Of a stretch of 43,720 nucleotides of DNA, positions 1 to 7,554 are shown one piece after another. The notes beneath the pieces are model-generated. The model ran no database searches. It was not told the origin of the DNA and was given only the letters and a program-made list of their open reading frames with translations. The first letter of the stretch is position 1. The number at the start of each line of letters is the position of its first letter. The translations under genes and the position numbers were made by a program. The stretch is from Flavobacteriales bacterium (lineage in GTDB: Bacteria > Bacteroidota > Bacteroidia > Flavobacteriales_E > Vicingaceae): the NCBI GenBank assembly GCA_020635825.1, contig JACJZA010000022.1:1-43720 (forward strand), read 5' to 3'.

Positions 1-2325
1 CATTTTTAATTTTAAAGAATAATTTCTTCCTATTTCATCTGCATAATACCTAAAACGATTTAAATAATCGCGATAAGCGGTATTTAATAAATTGCTGATT
101 TCGAAATCCACCATTATTTTTTGTTGTTTCCAGGTTGAAATAGCAAAACCTGTTTTAAAGTGCATTAAACCATAAGCATTAGGAGGGGCTAAATAATCAC
201 TACTATCAGGAACATTGTTTTGTGTTAGTACATTTTGAAAACCGAGTTCGAAATAAATGTCTTTCAACAATGAATATTTCTCAACTTTATATTCAATTGC
301 ATTTTCAAAACGATTAGCAGGTATTCCAACAATACCTTCTTGAGTATTTAAATTGTAAGCTCTCAAGAAAGATGCTTTTCCTTTCCATGAAACTGATTTA
401 TAGAAACGATAAGCTGTTTTTAAATCTACTCCTGTAAACGAAGCATTTACCTGTTCGTATTTAAAAGTTGGAAAGGCACCTCTTATCGTAAGTGTTGCCG
501 GCAACACAGGTTTTAGATAAATAAAATTGTTGATGTAATTGTAATAAACTTCGGTTTGAAACAACCATCTGTCATTTGTATAATCTAAACCTAAAATTGT
601 GTTGTGTGCTTTTTCAGCAACTAAATTAGTGTCACCAATTTCAACAGCCGCAGCACCATGATGAACACCATTACTAAACAATTCACTTACATTTGGAGGA
701 CGCCATGCCATACCATAATTAATCCTGGTAGTTAGATTATCAGTTGGTTTATAAATAGCACCAATACTTCCTGAAACATTGTTGAAAATGAATTCAGGTG
801 TTAAGTATCTTTTTTCTTGTTTACTCCATTTATAAACTTGCTGATAAATGTTGTCGTAACGAACACCAGCTTCCAATTCCAATTTAGAGTCAGCTGTTCT
901 CCATTTTTCAATGAAAAATGCACCAAAACCATATTTAACAAATGCAGGAATAAATTCTCTGCCTTCGTAAGTGTTGGCCTGGTATATACCTGACATTCCT
1001 ACTTGTGATTTAAAAGCACCAATCCTATTTTGTGTCCAAGTTAAATTTCCTGTATGAGTTGTAATTTCAAATTGTAACTCAGGCAAATTTAAAGCGGCTA
1101 AGCTGTCTTTTCGTGGTAAATGTTTATCGTATTCTTCTCTTAAATTGTACTGACGAGCATATACCAATTCTAATTTACCAACTTCACCGGTAGACAAATA
1201 GGATTTTACTTTAAAGAGTTCGTGTTCGATATGTTGTAAAGGACGATTGATTTCGTATGTAAAATCAGCTGACTCTAAAGGAACTTCAGCATCAATAGCT
1301 CTTTGTAAATCGGTTAAATTTCCGATGTGAGCCGCTGCAAAAATTCCTATATCAGAATTAAATTGACTGTAAAAAGTTTCTAGGCCATATTTAGGTTTTA
1401 AATAACCCAAAGCCCATGAAAAATTGTATTCTTTTAATCCAGTGTTTTTCATGTAATAATTAGGTGTAGTTACATTTCCAGAACGTTTTAAAGTTCCTTG
1501 AACTCTCCAACTTAAACCGTTTAATTTGTCAATATTACCTTCCAACATCCCCGAACTTACTCCAAGTTGTCCGTTAGAAGCACCTGCCAAGTTTAATTCT
1601 CCATTTATTCCTGAAGAATCTCGCAGTGCTCCTGGTTCAACCAAAACAACACCTGCAATAGCATTTGCTCCATATCTAATTCCTTCAGCACCTTTAATCA
1701 CACTTAGTTTATCAGCTATGTAAGGATCAATTTCAGGGGCATGTTCATTTCCCCATTGTTGACCTTCTTGGCGGATACCATTGTTTAGAATTAACACCCT
1801 ATCGCTATGCATACCATGAATAACAGGCTTAGAAATACTATTGCCCGTATTTAAAGTAGTAACACCTGGTAATTGTTTTAAACTTTCGCCTAAAGATTTT
1901 CCTCTAGATTGATTCAATTCTTCAATAGAAAGTTCTTTTTTAGCTACCGTTTGCTCTTCCACATAGGCTTCCTCTACTAAAGCAAATTGCCCTAGTTCTT
2001 CGGCGTGGTGTTCAGGAAAAAAATTCTTTTCGGTATCTCCTTTTATTGTAATCGATGTTGTAATTGTCTCACACCCAACATGACTAACAGTTATGGTATA
2101 TGTTCCTTCACATAAGTTTTGAATAACATATTTTCCATCAGTATCTGATACTGCACCTTTTTCTAATTCTTTGATATAAATATTGGCAAACATTAAAACC
2201 GTTTGGTCGTGTTCATCAACAATTTTACCCGATAAAGAAAAGTGGCAATTGTCTTTGTTTTGAGCTTGAGTTGTAAATCCATACAACATTATTACAAAAA
2301 CAGAGAATAACTTATTGCTAAGCAT
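1..2325 (-). CDS. TonB-dependent receptor, 3' end outside window
   Basis: An uninterrupted minus-strand frame of 775 codons runs from the ATG at 2323-2325 to the first base of the window, so the C terminus is missing. The last visible residues (RNYSLKLKM) look like a final barrel strand, so little is lost. Residues 1-22 form a signal peptide. Residues about 27-110 are a carboxypeptidase-regulatory-like domain (LSGKIVDEHDQ, DTDGKYVIQNL), a common front module of Bacteroidota receptors. A plug follows (GKSLGESLKQLPGVTT, GMHSDRVLILNNGIRQ, IRYGANAIAGVV), then beta-barrel strands with many aromatic residues. It would take up a substrate across the outer membrane using TonB energy. The substrate is not readable; the His-rich small protein next to it hints at a metal. 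Family call is firm, substrate is inference. Confidence 0.93.
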   Translation of the reverse strand, partial: MLSNKLFSVFVIMLYGFTTQAQNKDNCHFSLSGKIVDEHDQTVLMFANIYIKELEKGAVSDTDGKYVIQNLCEGTYTITVSHVGCETITTSITIKGDTEKNFFPEHHAEELGQFALVEEAYVEEQTVAKKELSIEELNQSRGKSLGESLKQLPGVTTLNTGNSISKPVIHGMHSDRVLILNNGIRQEGQQWGNEHAPEIDPYIADKLSVIKGAEGIRYGANAIAGVVLVEPGALRDSSGINGELNLAGASNGQLGVSSGMLEGNIDKLNGLSWRVQGTLKRSGNVTTPNYYMKNTGLKEYNFSWALGYLKPKYGLETFYSQFNSDIGIFAAAHIGNLTDLQRAIDAEVPLESADFTYEINRPLQHIEHELFKVKSYLSTGEVGKLELVYARQYNLREEYDKHLPRKDSLAALNLPELQFEITTHTGNLTWTQNRIGAFKSQVGMSGIYQANTYEGREFIPAFVKYGFGAFFIEKWRTADSKLELEAGVRYDNIYQQVYKWSKQEKRYLTPEFIFNNVSGSIGAIYKPTDNLTTRINYGMAWRPPNVSELFSNGVHHGAAAVEIGDTNLVAEKAHNTILGLDYTNDRWLFQTEVYYNYINNFIYLKPVLPATLTIRGAFPTFKYEQVNASFTGVDLKTAYRFYKSVSWKGKASFLRAYNLNTQEGIVGIPANRFENAIEYKVEKYSLLKDIYFELGFQNVLTQNNVPDSSDYLAPPNAYGLMHFKTGFAISTWKQQKIMVDFEISNLLNTAYRDYLNRFRYYADEIGRNYSLKLKM

Positions 2326-2373
2326 AAACTTTGTTTTATAAACTAAATGTTATTTAAAATAATAGTGGATTTA

Positions 2374-2700
2374 CTATAAAGAAGGAGGCCCCCGTAAAGA
2401 GAGGATATTGAAATACTTATTTTGACTGTATACTTTATAAAAGAATTCAATCTCACGATTAGCTTCAAAAAGCTGGTGCTTTACAGAACTAATAAAAAAT
2501 TGAGTTATAGAGGCTGAAAAATTGAAACTACATAGCAAATCAACATCATCAAATTCATTTTCGTGGTAATGTTGACTTGTTTTTGCTGAACATTCTACTT
2601 CGTGATGATGAAAGAACAATTCATGGATGGATTTTCCAACCAAAGTATTTATTAGCGTTAAAACTAAAAGGATACTTAGTATGTTCTTTATTCTATTCAC
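2374..2700 (-). CDS. small exported His-rich protein next to TonB receptor (HYC_CC_PP-like)
   Basis: A 108-residue protein read from the GTG at 2698-2700. A longer reading would need a TTG that overlaps a promoter -7 box, so the GTG is preferred. Residues 1-22 are a signal peptide or single membrane segment (MNRIKNILSILLVLTLINTL). A His/Cys-rich stretch follows (HELFFHHHEVEC, HYHENEF, LLC), and the C terminus ends in RGPPSL. His/Cys clusters with a terminal RxPP recall the small HYC_CC_PP proteins found beside heavy-metal TonB receptors in Bacteroidota, though the match is by eye only. It lies 48 bp upstream of the TonB receptor on the same strand and probably shares its transcript. A periplasmic metal-binding accessory role is inferred. 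Confidence 0.7.
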   Translation of the reverse strand: MNRIKNILSILLVLTLINTLVGKSIHELFFHHHEVECSAKTSQHYHENEFDDVDLLCSFNFSASITQFFISSVKHQLFEANREIEFFYKVYSQNKYFNILSLRGPPSL

Positions 2701-2705
2701 TTTTA

Positions 2706-2713
2706 CAAAGTTA
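2706..2713 (-). promoter_or_regulatory. Bacteroidota -7 box (TAACTTTG) for the His-rich protein/TonB receptor pair
   Basis: Minus-strand TAACTTTG fits TAnnTTTG and ends five bases before the GTG start. No good TTTG -33 element is seen. The box abuts the left copy of the 24-bp direct repeat, so the inserted block sits just upstream of this promoter. Confidence 0.4.
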
Positions 2714-2736
2714 CGCAATTATTGCTTAGAAATAGA
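2713..2736. repeat. left copy of 24-bp direct repeat (duplicated thiL 3' end)
   Basis: Identical over 24 bases to 11090-11113. The right copy includes the last codons and stop of thiL (reading ...SISKQ stop on the minus strand). This left copy is the same piece without the rest of thiL. The pair encloses the HTH gene and the grasp-with-spasm cluster, as expected for an att-type duplication or an insertion using a short gene end. Confidence 0.85.
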
Positions 2737-2769
2737 TACCTCTTTATGTAATAGATTGAGTACTTTAAA

Positions 2770-3126
2770 TTAAGATTTCCGTTTTACAAAATCTTCTATT
2801 TTATTTTCTAATAAAAATTTATATTGTTCTAAAAGTTCAAAATATTTTGCTTTCCAATATGTCACATTTTCAAAAGTAATATCTGGCTCGGTTAAAGCTT
2901 TTATTTTATATTCTTCGGGAATCTTTGCTATTTCTTTCAAATCATTATTAAAATCATAATGTATAATTTTTCCTATTTTAAAAATGATTTCTATTGATAC
3001 ATCAGGATTCTCAAAAAGATTATAAACATATTGTCTGCTTTTTCCTAATCTTTTAGCTAAAAGAGTGATAGGAAATCTATTTTCTCTTACCACTTTTTCA
3101 ACCATTTCACCTTTATGTAAACTCAT
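2770..3126 (-). CDS. helix-turn-helix DNA-binding protein
   Basis: A 118-residue cytoplasmic protein. Residues about 10-60 look like a lambda-repressor/XRE-type helix-turn-helix (VVRENRFPITLLAKRLG, KSRQYVYNLFENPDVSI, FKIGKIIHYD). The C-terminal half is charged and helical (YWKAKYFELLEQYKFLLE) and may dimerise. The gene is divergent from the grasp-with-spasm cluster and lies inside the block bounded by the direct repeats, so it probably travelled with it. A 30-bp near-perfect palindrome sits 10 bp upstream of its start, which suggests autoregulation and possibly control of the divergent cluster. The regulatory target is inference. Confidence 0.8.
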   Translation of the reverse strand: MSLHKGEMVEKVVRENRFPITLLAKRLGKSRQYVYNLFENPDVSIEIIFKIGKIIHYDFNNDLKEIAKIPEEYKIKALTEPDITFENVTYWKAKYFELLEQYKFLLENKIEDFVKRKS

Positions 3127-3136
3127 TTTACAAAAA

Positions 3137-3166
3137 TGTAAACCAAAATGTATATTTTTGTTTACA
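3137..3166. promoter_or_regulatory. 30-bp palindromic operator candidate
   Basis: TGTAAAC at 3137-3143 is the inverse of GTTTACA at 3160-3166, and AAAA/TTTT pairs lie inside. About 13 of 15 symmetric positions match. It stands 10 bp upstream of the HTH gene start, in the divergent promoter region, and is the obvious candidate binding site for that protein. Confidence 0.6.
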
Positions 3167-3333
3167 AAATATTAATACACATTGTATAAATTATATTTGA
3201 AATAATAACATCATTAATAATGATTAGACTCATAAAAATAAGTATAAATACGTATTAAAATGAAAATCAAATAAGTATTGTAACGTACTGAAAATAAATT
3301 CATTACATTTTAAGTGTAAAAGAAAATAATATT

Positions 3334-3341
3334 TAGATTTG
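3334..3341 (+). promoter_or_regulatory. Bacteroidota -7 box (TAGATTTG) upstream of the RiPP cluster
   Basis: TAGATTTG fits TAnnTTTG and lies about 68 bp before the first gene of the cluster at 3409. The -33 region is only TTTTAAG, so the call is tentative. The rest of 3167-3408 is very AT-rich and shows no ORF. Confidence 0.4.
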
Positions 3342-3408
3342 TCTCGTTAAGTTAAAATATAAGAAGAAAAGGCGGTTAGAAATTTTGCTTGTAAGCTAAA
3401 AACAATTA

Positions 3409-4221
3409 ATGAAGAATATGAAGTATTTAGTTATTTTTTTAAAATTAACTTTTTGTCTAAGCATTTATGGTCAACAATATGATTCTGTAATTATGGAAAA
3501 AGATAGTATTGATGAAAATAACACTGTTTATAAAATTGGGAATTTTTATACTTATGATTATGAAATTATTAAAAATGAAAACTTATTCAAACTAAAAATA
3601 AATGAAAAGGATGAATCAGTATTATTAAAAGATACAAGTTTACAAAACGTTGAAAAAATACATTTAATGATACAAAAGCCTCCTTCAGGTTTGCCTAGAG
3701 TTAATGAAGGACAAACAGAAATAACTTATTATCAAGCTCCAATTTTTAATACATCCTCAACTACTGGAGTAGTCGATAATAAGAACAATATATGGATTCA
3801 TCCAATAAGAGATGGGTTTTTTAGATCATTGGAAACTTGTCCTTTTCCTTATATAAAAAAACCTCTTAAAATTGGATTAAAATGGAAAGATAAAATGTTA
3901 ATTGGAGATCATTGGTGTAATAAAGATTGGGGAGAATGGAAAGGTGATTTATTATTGAAATATAAATATAAAATAACTAATAAGAAAAAAGTTGAAAGTG
4001 GATTAGGTAGTATTGAATGTTATATAATTGAGAGTTTTGCTAAATCAACGATAGGGATTACAAAATTAACGAGTTATTTTTCTGAAGAATATGGATTTGT
4101 TAGATTAGAATATGAATTATCAACTGGGATAAAAATTAATTTTTGGCTTATTGATTTTCAAAAAGAACAAGAATTTAATGATGGAGGAACTATAATGATG
4201 ACAGGGAAGCTTATAAAATAA
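3409..4221 (+). CDS. exported protein of unknown function in RiPP cluster
   Basis: A 270-residue protein with an N-terminal signal peptide (KYLVIFLKLTFCLSIYGQQ, cut after about residue 21) and no further membrane segment, so periplasmic or outer-membrane associated. The body is rich in Lys, Ile and aromatic residues, with paired Trp motifs (GLKWKDKM, HWCNKDWGEWKGD). I recognise no family. It is the first gene on the plus strand after the divergent HTH gene and is followed immediately by a strong hairpin terminator, so it may be its own transcription unit. It shares very low GC and a signal-peptide layout with the other exported protein of the cluster (4602-5441). A link to the peptide product, such as immunity, is only a guess. 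Confidence 0.75.
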   Translation: MKNMKYLVIFLKLTFCLSIYGQQYDSVIMEKDSIDENNTVYKIGNFYTYDYEIIKNENLFKLKINEKDESVLLKDTSLQNVEKIHLMIQKPPSGLPRVNEGQTEITYYQAPIFNTSSTTGVVDNKNNIWIHPIRDGFFRSLETCPFPYIKKPLKIGLKWKDKMLIGDHWCNKDWGEWKGDLLLKYKYKITNKKKVESGLGSIECYIIESFAKSTIGITKLTSYFSEEYGFVRLEYELSTGIKINFWLIDFQKEQEFNDGGTIMMTGKLIK

Positions 4222-4248
4222 AAAGGGAGTGCTGCAACACTCCCTTTT
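4221..4248 (+). terminator. hairpin terminator after 3409-4221 gene
   Basis: An 11-bp perfect stem (AAAAGGGAGTG at 4221-4231, CACTCCCTTTT at 4238-4248) with a 6-base loop and A/T-rich flanks. It starts within the stop codon of the preceding gene and could terminate in both directions. Confidence 0.8.
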
Positions 4249-4267
4249 AAAGTCGTAATTAATTCTG

Positions 4268-4297
4268 TTTGCAGACCTAATTACTTACGCATCTTTG
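4268..4297 (+). promoter_or_regulatory. promoter candidate for precursor peptide
   Basis: TTTG at 4268-4271 and CATCTTTG at 4290-4297 with 18 bases between resemble the Bacteroidota TTTG / TAnnTTTG pair, with one mismatch at the first base of the -7 box. It lies between the terminator and the precursor start at 4379. Confidence 0.4.
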
Positions 4298-4378
4298 CTT
4301 AATGGTAGTAAGCCGAAAATGCTATTAGTAAAGATATTAAATATAATACAGAGTAGGCGTTATTTAATATTTTATAAA

Positions 4379-4552
4379 ATGAAAAAGTTAAATTCATTAA
4401 AAAAGTATTCATTGAATACAAGTGAAATGTCAGTATTAAAAGCTGGATCAGTAAAAACAACATACCATACACCAACAGGCGGAACATGTCCTGATACTGT
4501 TGAAAAAACTGGTACAAACTTGTTTGATGATGGTGGAAAAATAGATTGTTAA
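4379..4552 (+). CDS. RiPP precursor peptide of the grasp-with-spasm cluster
   Basis: A 57-residue peptide read from the ATG at 4379; the frame opens earlier only through a TTG inside a promoter-like site. Residues 1-23 form a classical double-glycine-type leader. With Gly23 at -1, it shows Ala at -2, Leu at -4, Met at -7, Glu at -8 and Leu at -12, the positions read by C39 peptidases. The predicted 34-residue core has nine Thr/Ser, several Asp/Glu and Lys, a central TPTGGTCPDT segment, a DDGG turn and Cys37 and Cys57. Thr and Lys facing Asp and Glu are the usual substrates for ATP-grasp ester or amide cross-linking (graspetides). The leader is of the kind carried by Bacteroidota GG-leader precursors. 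The maturases GwsG and GwsS and a matching C39 exporter are encoded downstream. The ring pattern cannot be predicted. Confidence 0.85.
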   Translation: MKKLNSLKKYSLNTSEMSVLKAGSVKTTYHTPTGGTCPDTVEKTGTNLFDDGGKIDC

Positions 4553-4564
4553 TGTGGGTTTATT

Positions 4565-4588
4565 GCAGGGCTAATCTCTTAGCCCTGC
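4565..4588 (+). terminator. hairpin between precursor and downstream genes (attenuator or RNA-end stabiliser)
   Basis: A 10-bp perfect stem (GCAGGGCTAA at 4565-4574, TTAGCCCTGC at 4579-4588) with a 4-base loop, 12 bp after the precursor stop. No strong T tract follows, so read-through is likely. Such a hairpin would give more precursor than maturase transcript. Confidence 0.65.
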
Positions 4589-4601
4589 TAATCTTAAAAC
4601 T

Positions 4602-5441
4602 ATGAAATATATAACACATTTATTATTTTTTGTTCTTGCGAACAATTCTGTATTTGCCCAAGATTATTCTAACTATTTTTTAAAATTAAATAAAGCTGAT
4701 AGTTTATTGTTTATTGAAAAAGATACAAATAATTACATTGAAACTCTATTAAGTATTGAAGATAGGCTTTTTGATCAAGAATATGAACTAGCTAGGATGT
4801 TTCTTCAAAAAGGTGATTCTTTAAATGCAAAAGAGTTTGTTAAGTTGTCCTTAGAAAAAGGAGGAGGATATTCTTTATTTTCAAAAGAAATACTTGAACA
4901 GTTAAATATAAATTATCTTGAATGTGAGAACTATTACTATTGCAATAGTAAAGTCAATAGTGGTTTTATAAATGGAATTAATAAGTTGTTAGGTAATGAT
5001 CAGTTAATAAGAGTATTACATTCCGATTCATTAATTGCTGAAGAAGTTTGGGTCAGAACAGATAGTATTAATTTAATAGAATTAATGAATTTAATTGATA
5101 TTTATGGCTTTCCTATGATTAAAGATTACGGTTCTCAATTCCATCTCTTTTATATTTTAATGATACACTTACCTTATCTTGATGAAGATATATATATTCG
5201 TTTTTTAAATTTTTATAAACAAAACTTATCAAAAGGATCAATCACACCAGACCTTTTATCTTATTTTATTGATAGACATGATTATAGCACACATGGTGGT
5301 CAAACATACGGAAGTTTAGCTGACCCATATTTTGGTGTAGCTAAGATATTAAATAAAGAAACAGTAGAAAAAAGAAGGAACGATCTCTATCTACCAACTT
5401 TAAAAGTTTTTTTTGCTAAAAGAGGTATTAAAAATGAATAA
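4602..5441 (+). CDS. exported protein of unknown function in RiPP cluster
   Basis: A 279-residue protein with a clear signal peptide (MKYITHLLFFVLANNSVFAQ, cleavage after Ala-Gln at about residue 20). The remainder is mostly helical and acidic, with short repeat-like stretches (LLSIEDRLFDQEYELARMFL, LQKGDSLNAKEFVKLSLEKG) that resemble TPR-type helices. I recognise no named family. Its stop overlaps the start of gwsG at 5434, so it is translated with the maturases and belongs to the cluster. A chaperone, immunity or receptor role is possible, but nothing in the sequence decides this. Confidence 0.75.
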   Translation: MKYITHLLFFVLANNSVFAQDYSNYFLKLNKADSLLFIEKDTNNYIETLLSIEDRLFDQEYELARMFLQKGDSLNAKEFVKLSLEKGGGYSLFSKEILEQLNINYLECENYYYCNSKVNSGFINGINKLLGNDQLIRVLHSDSLIAEEVWVRTDSINLIELMNLIDIYGFPMIKDYGSQFHLFYILMIHLPYLDEDIYIRFLNFYKQNLSKGSITPDLLSYFIDRHDYSTHGGQTYGSLADPYFGVAKILNKETVEKRRNDLYLPTLKVFFAKRGIKNE

Positions 5442-6390
5442 ATTCATTCTTATAGTTTCAGAGGAGTATGACCCTGTGACAGATGAAATTTACAGATGGT
5501 TACTAAAACTTGATGCTAATTGTACTGTAAAAAGACTTAATTACGAAGATGAGATAATTGCCATAAATATACAAATGCCCCAAAATGATATTTTTATTCA
5601 AACAAAAACAGAACAATTTTTTTTAAATGACATTCATAAAATTTGGTATAGAAGAGGGGTCATTAACTTTTTATTAAATAAAAAATTTGATAACTATAAT
5701 CGATATGTACATAATGAATATCAAAAGTTTCATGATGGAATATGGTCTATAATTAATAATAAAAGTTGCTCATCTTATAAGGATACTAAAATAAGTAAAA
5801 TAGAAATGTTGTATGTGGCAAAAATGTGTGGATTAACTATTCCCGAAACAATTTATACATGTTCTAAGAAAGAGCTTAAAGAGTTTTTTTTCAGAAACAA
5901 TAAGAATATTATTACTAAAGCTATTGAAAATGCGGCATTTTATGATGAAAAGCAAAAAGAAACCTATGGGATACCAACAAGAATAGTGACTGAAGAAGAT
6001 ATAGAAAAGAGTCCTGATAATTTTTTTGTGTCATTATTCCAGAAAAATGTAGATAAACTATTTGAAATTCGAACCTTTTATTATAAAGAGAAATTATTTT
6101 CAATGGCAATAATATCTCAACAAAATAGTAAAACTATAGTAGATTATAGGAACTATGATGAGGACGTGCCTAATAGAAATTTACCATTTTTATTACCAAA
6201 ACATATTCAAAGTAAAATAATTAAATTAATGAGAAAGCTTTGCCTTGATACAGGATCTTTAGACCTAATATTAACAAAAGAAAATGAATATGTTTTTTTG
6301 GAAATTAATCCATTTGGTCAATTCTTACCATTAGACTATTTATATGGTAAAGAAATATCAAAGCTTATAGCTAATGACATCTTAAATTAA
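5434..6390 (+). CDS. gwsG: grasp-with-spasm ATP-grasp peptide maturase
   Basis: A 318-residue enzyme of the ATP-grasp fold. I take the ATG at 5434 because it follows an AGAGG ribosome-binding site at 5421-5425 and begins with the family's conserved opening (MNKFILIVSEEYDPVTDEIY). The WYRRG motif at residues 71-75 is typical of graspetide-forming ligases. The C-terminal metal-binding motif LEINPFGQ (Glu290, Asn292) follows a DLILTKENEYVFLEI strand. The enzyme should activate Asp/Glu side chains of the precursor core by ATP-dependent phosphorylation and couple them to Thr/Ser or Lys. It overlaps the preceding exported gene by 8 bp and lies five bases before a 60-aa ORF. Family assignment is strong; the actual bond type is inferred from the family. 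Confidence 0.92.
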   Translation: MNKFILIVSEEYDPVTDEIYRWLLKLDANCTVKRLNYEDEIIAINIQMPQNDIFIQTKTEQFFLNDIHKIWYRRGVINFLLNKKFDNYNRYVHNEYQKFHDGIWSIINNKSCSSYKDTKISKIEMLYVAKMCGLTIPETIYTCSKKELKEFFFRNNKNIITKAIENAAFYDEKQKETYGIPTRIVTEEDIEKSPDNFFVSLFQKNVDKLFEIRTFYYKEKLFSMAIISQQNSKTIVDYRNYDEDVPNRNLPFLLPKHIQSKIIKLMRKLCLDTGSLDLILTKENEYVFLEINPFGQFLPLDYLYGKEISKLIANDILN

Positions 6391-6395
6391 AGCTT

Positions 6396-6578
6396 ATGAG
6401 AAATAAAAATATACCTTTTTTTATCTTAAAATCATTAGAAGAAATAAATAAGAAAGAGATAATTCATAAACAATATAAAAGAAAAATATACAATAAATAT
6501 TATAAAACTAGCAGCTTACCTGTTGCTCAAAAATTCATATATGCAAAATCTTATAAAGAAATAATAACAAATGATTAA
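6396..6578 (+). CDS. 60-aa basic ORF between gwsG and gwsS
   Basis: A 60-residue, strongly basic peptide (many Lys, Tyr and Ile) with no signal peptide or known motif. It starts 5 bp after the gwsG stop and overlaps the gwsS start by 8 bp, the same overlap seen between the other genes of this operon. That spacing argues that it is translated. It could help precursor binding, or the ORF may exist only for translational coupling. It has no GG-type leader, so it is not an obvious second precursor. Confidence 0.5.
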   Translation: MRNKNIPFFILKSLEEINKKEIIHKQYKRKIYNKYYKTSSLPVAQKFIYAKSYKEIITND

Positions 6579-7554
6579 ACTTTATGATGATATAAAAGTA
6601 ACAAAAGGTGTTTTTTGCTCAACCCTAATTGATTTAACGAGAAAATGTTTTTACCATTTATCTAATTATAATTTAGAGTTAATTCAACAAGGTACAAACA
6701 CACCAGAAGATATTATTTGTTTTTTAAAACAAAATGAGTTGATTAATCCATTTGAAAGTAATATTAGTTCTTTTGCTCCTATAAATGTGTCGTATAATAA
6801 TTTTAACTATCCAATATTAGAAACTATATTTATTGAATTTGAATTAAATCACTTCTCATGGTTTAAAAATAGTTTTTTTTCTTCATTAATTGATAACTGC
6901 CATATTTCATTAGTTATTACCTCTAAGTTGCAAATGATTGAATACAAAAAATTATTATCAATATGCAGTTCAATACTAAATGTATCACCAATAGACACAA
7001 TTCAGATTAGTGGTTTTTATTTATCGAATATTGTAATAAATGATCCAAGAATTATACTAATTGAAGATAAATGTTATCCTTTACTAAAGTCAGAGTTAAA
7101 CTTTTACAGAGAAGCTTTAGTTAGGCATACATATTTTAACAAAAATGTTTTCATTAATAACAAAGGAGAAATAAAAAATGCTCCTGAATGTCCAGAAAAA
7201 TTTGGAAATATTAATGATTTAGAAAGTATAGAAGAATTAAAAGAAATTATTTCTAAACCTAAGTTTCAAAAGTATTGGTTTGTACACAAAGAATTATGTG
7301 ATGTTTGCAAAGATTGTGAGTTTAGGCATATGTGTGTAGATAATCGACTACCTTATCAACGTCAAGATGGTTCTTGGTATCATAAAACGGAGTGTAATTA
7401 TAACCCTTATATATGTAAATGGAAAGGAGAAGAGGGTTATCAGACTCTTGAGGAATGTGGGGTAATAGTAGATGAAAATGGATTTAATATTAATCACAAA
7501 AAAATTGCTGCTATAAACACCGTTTTGTGGGAAGAAGAAACTGAAAATGCTTAA
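6571..7554 (+). CDS. gwsS: grasp-with-spasm SPASM-domain peptide maturase
   Basis: A 327-residue protein ending in a SPASM-type cysteine cluster (LCDVCKDCEFRHMCVDNR, then CNYNPYICKWKGEEGY and CGV) at about residues 245-305, characteristic of the partner of GwsG. I see no CxxxCxxC radical-SAM motif in the N-terminal part. It therefore probably works as a SPASM-only partner, for instance in substrate recognition or cluster binding, rather than as a complete radical-SAM enzyme. It overlaps the 60-aa ORF by 8 bp upstream and the exporter by 8 bp downstream, so it is part of a tightly coupled operon. Low GC matches gwsG. Family identification is strong; the catalytic role is not known from sequence. 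Confidence 0.9.
   Translation: MIKLYDDIKVTKGVFCSTLIDLTRKCFYHLSNYNLELIQQGTNTPEDIICFLKQNELINPFESNISSFAPINVSYNNFNYPILETIFIEFELNHFSWFKNSFFSSLIDNCHISLVITSKLQMIEYKKLLSICSSILNVSPIDTIQISGFYLSNIVINDPRIILIEDKCYPLLKSELNFYREALVRHTYFNKNVFINNKGEIKNAPECPEKFGNINDLESIEELKEIISKPKFQKYWFVHKELCDVCKDCEFRHMCVDNRLPYQRQDGSWYHKTECNYNPYICKWKGEEGYQTLEECGVIVDENGFNINHKKIAAINTVLWEEETENA

Noticed and set aside
1526..1723. Small ORF on the plus strand
   Set aside because: It is antisense to the TonB receptor and has no protein-like features; the receptor frame is continuous across it.
4295..4552. Longer 85-residue version of the precursor peptide
   Set aside because: It needs a TTG inside a promoter-like site; the ATG at 4379 gives a leader that starts like known GG-type precursors (MKKLN...).
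6571..7554. GwsS as a full radical-SAM enzyme
   Set aside because: No CxxxCxxC motif is visible in the N-terminal part; only the C-terminal SPASM-type cysteines are present.
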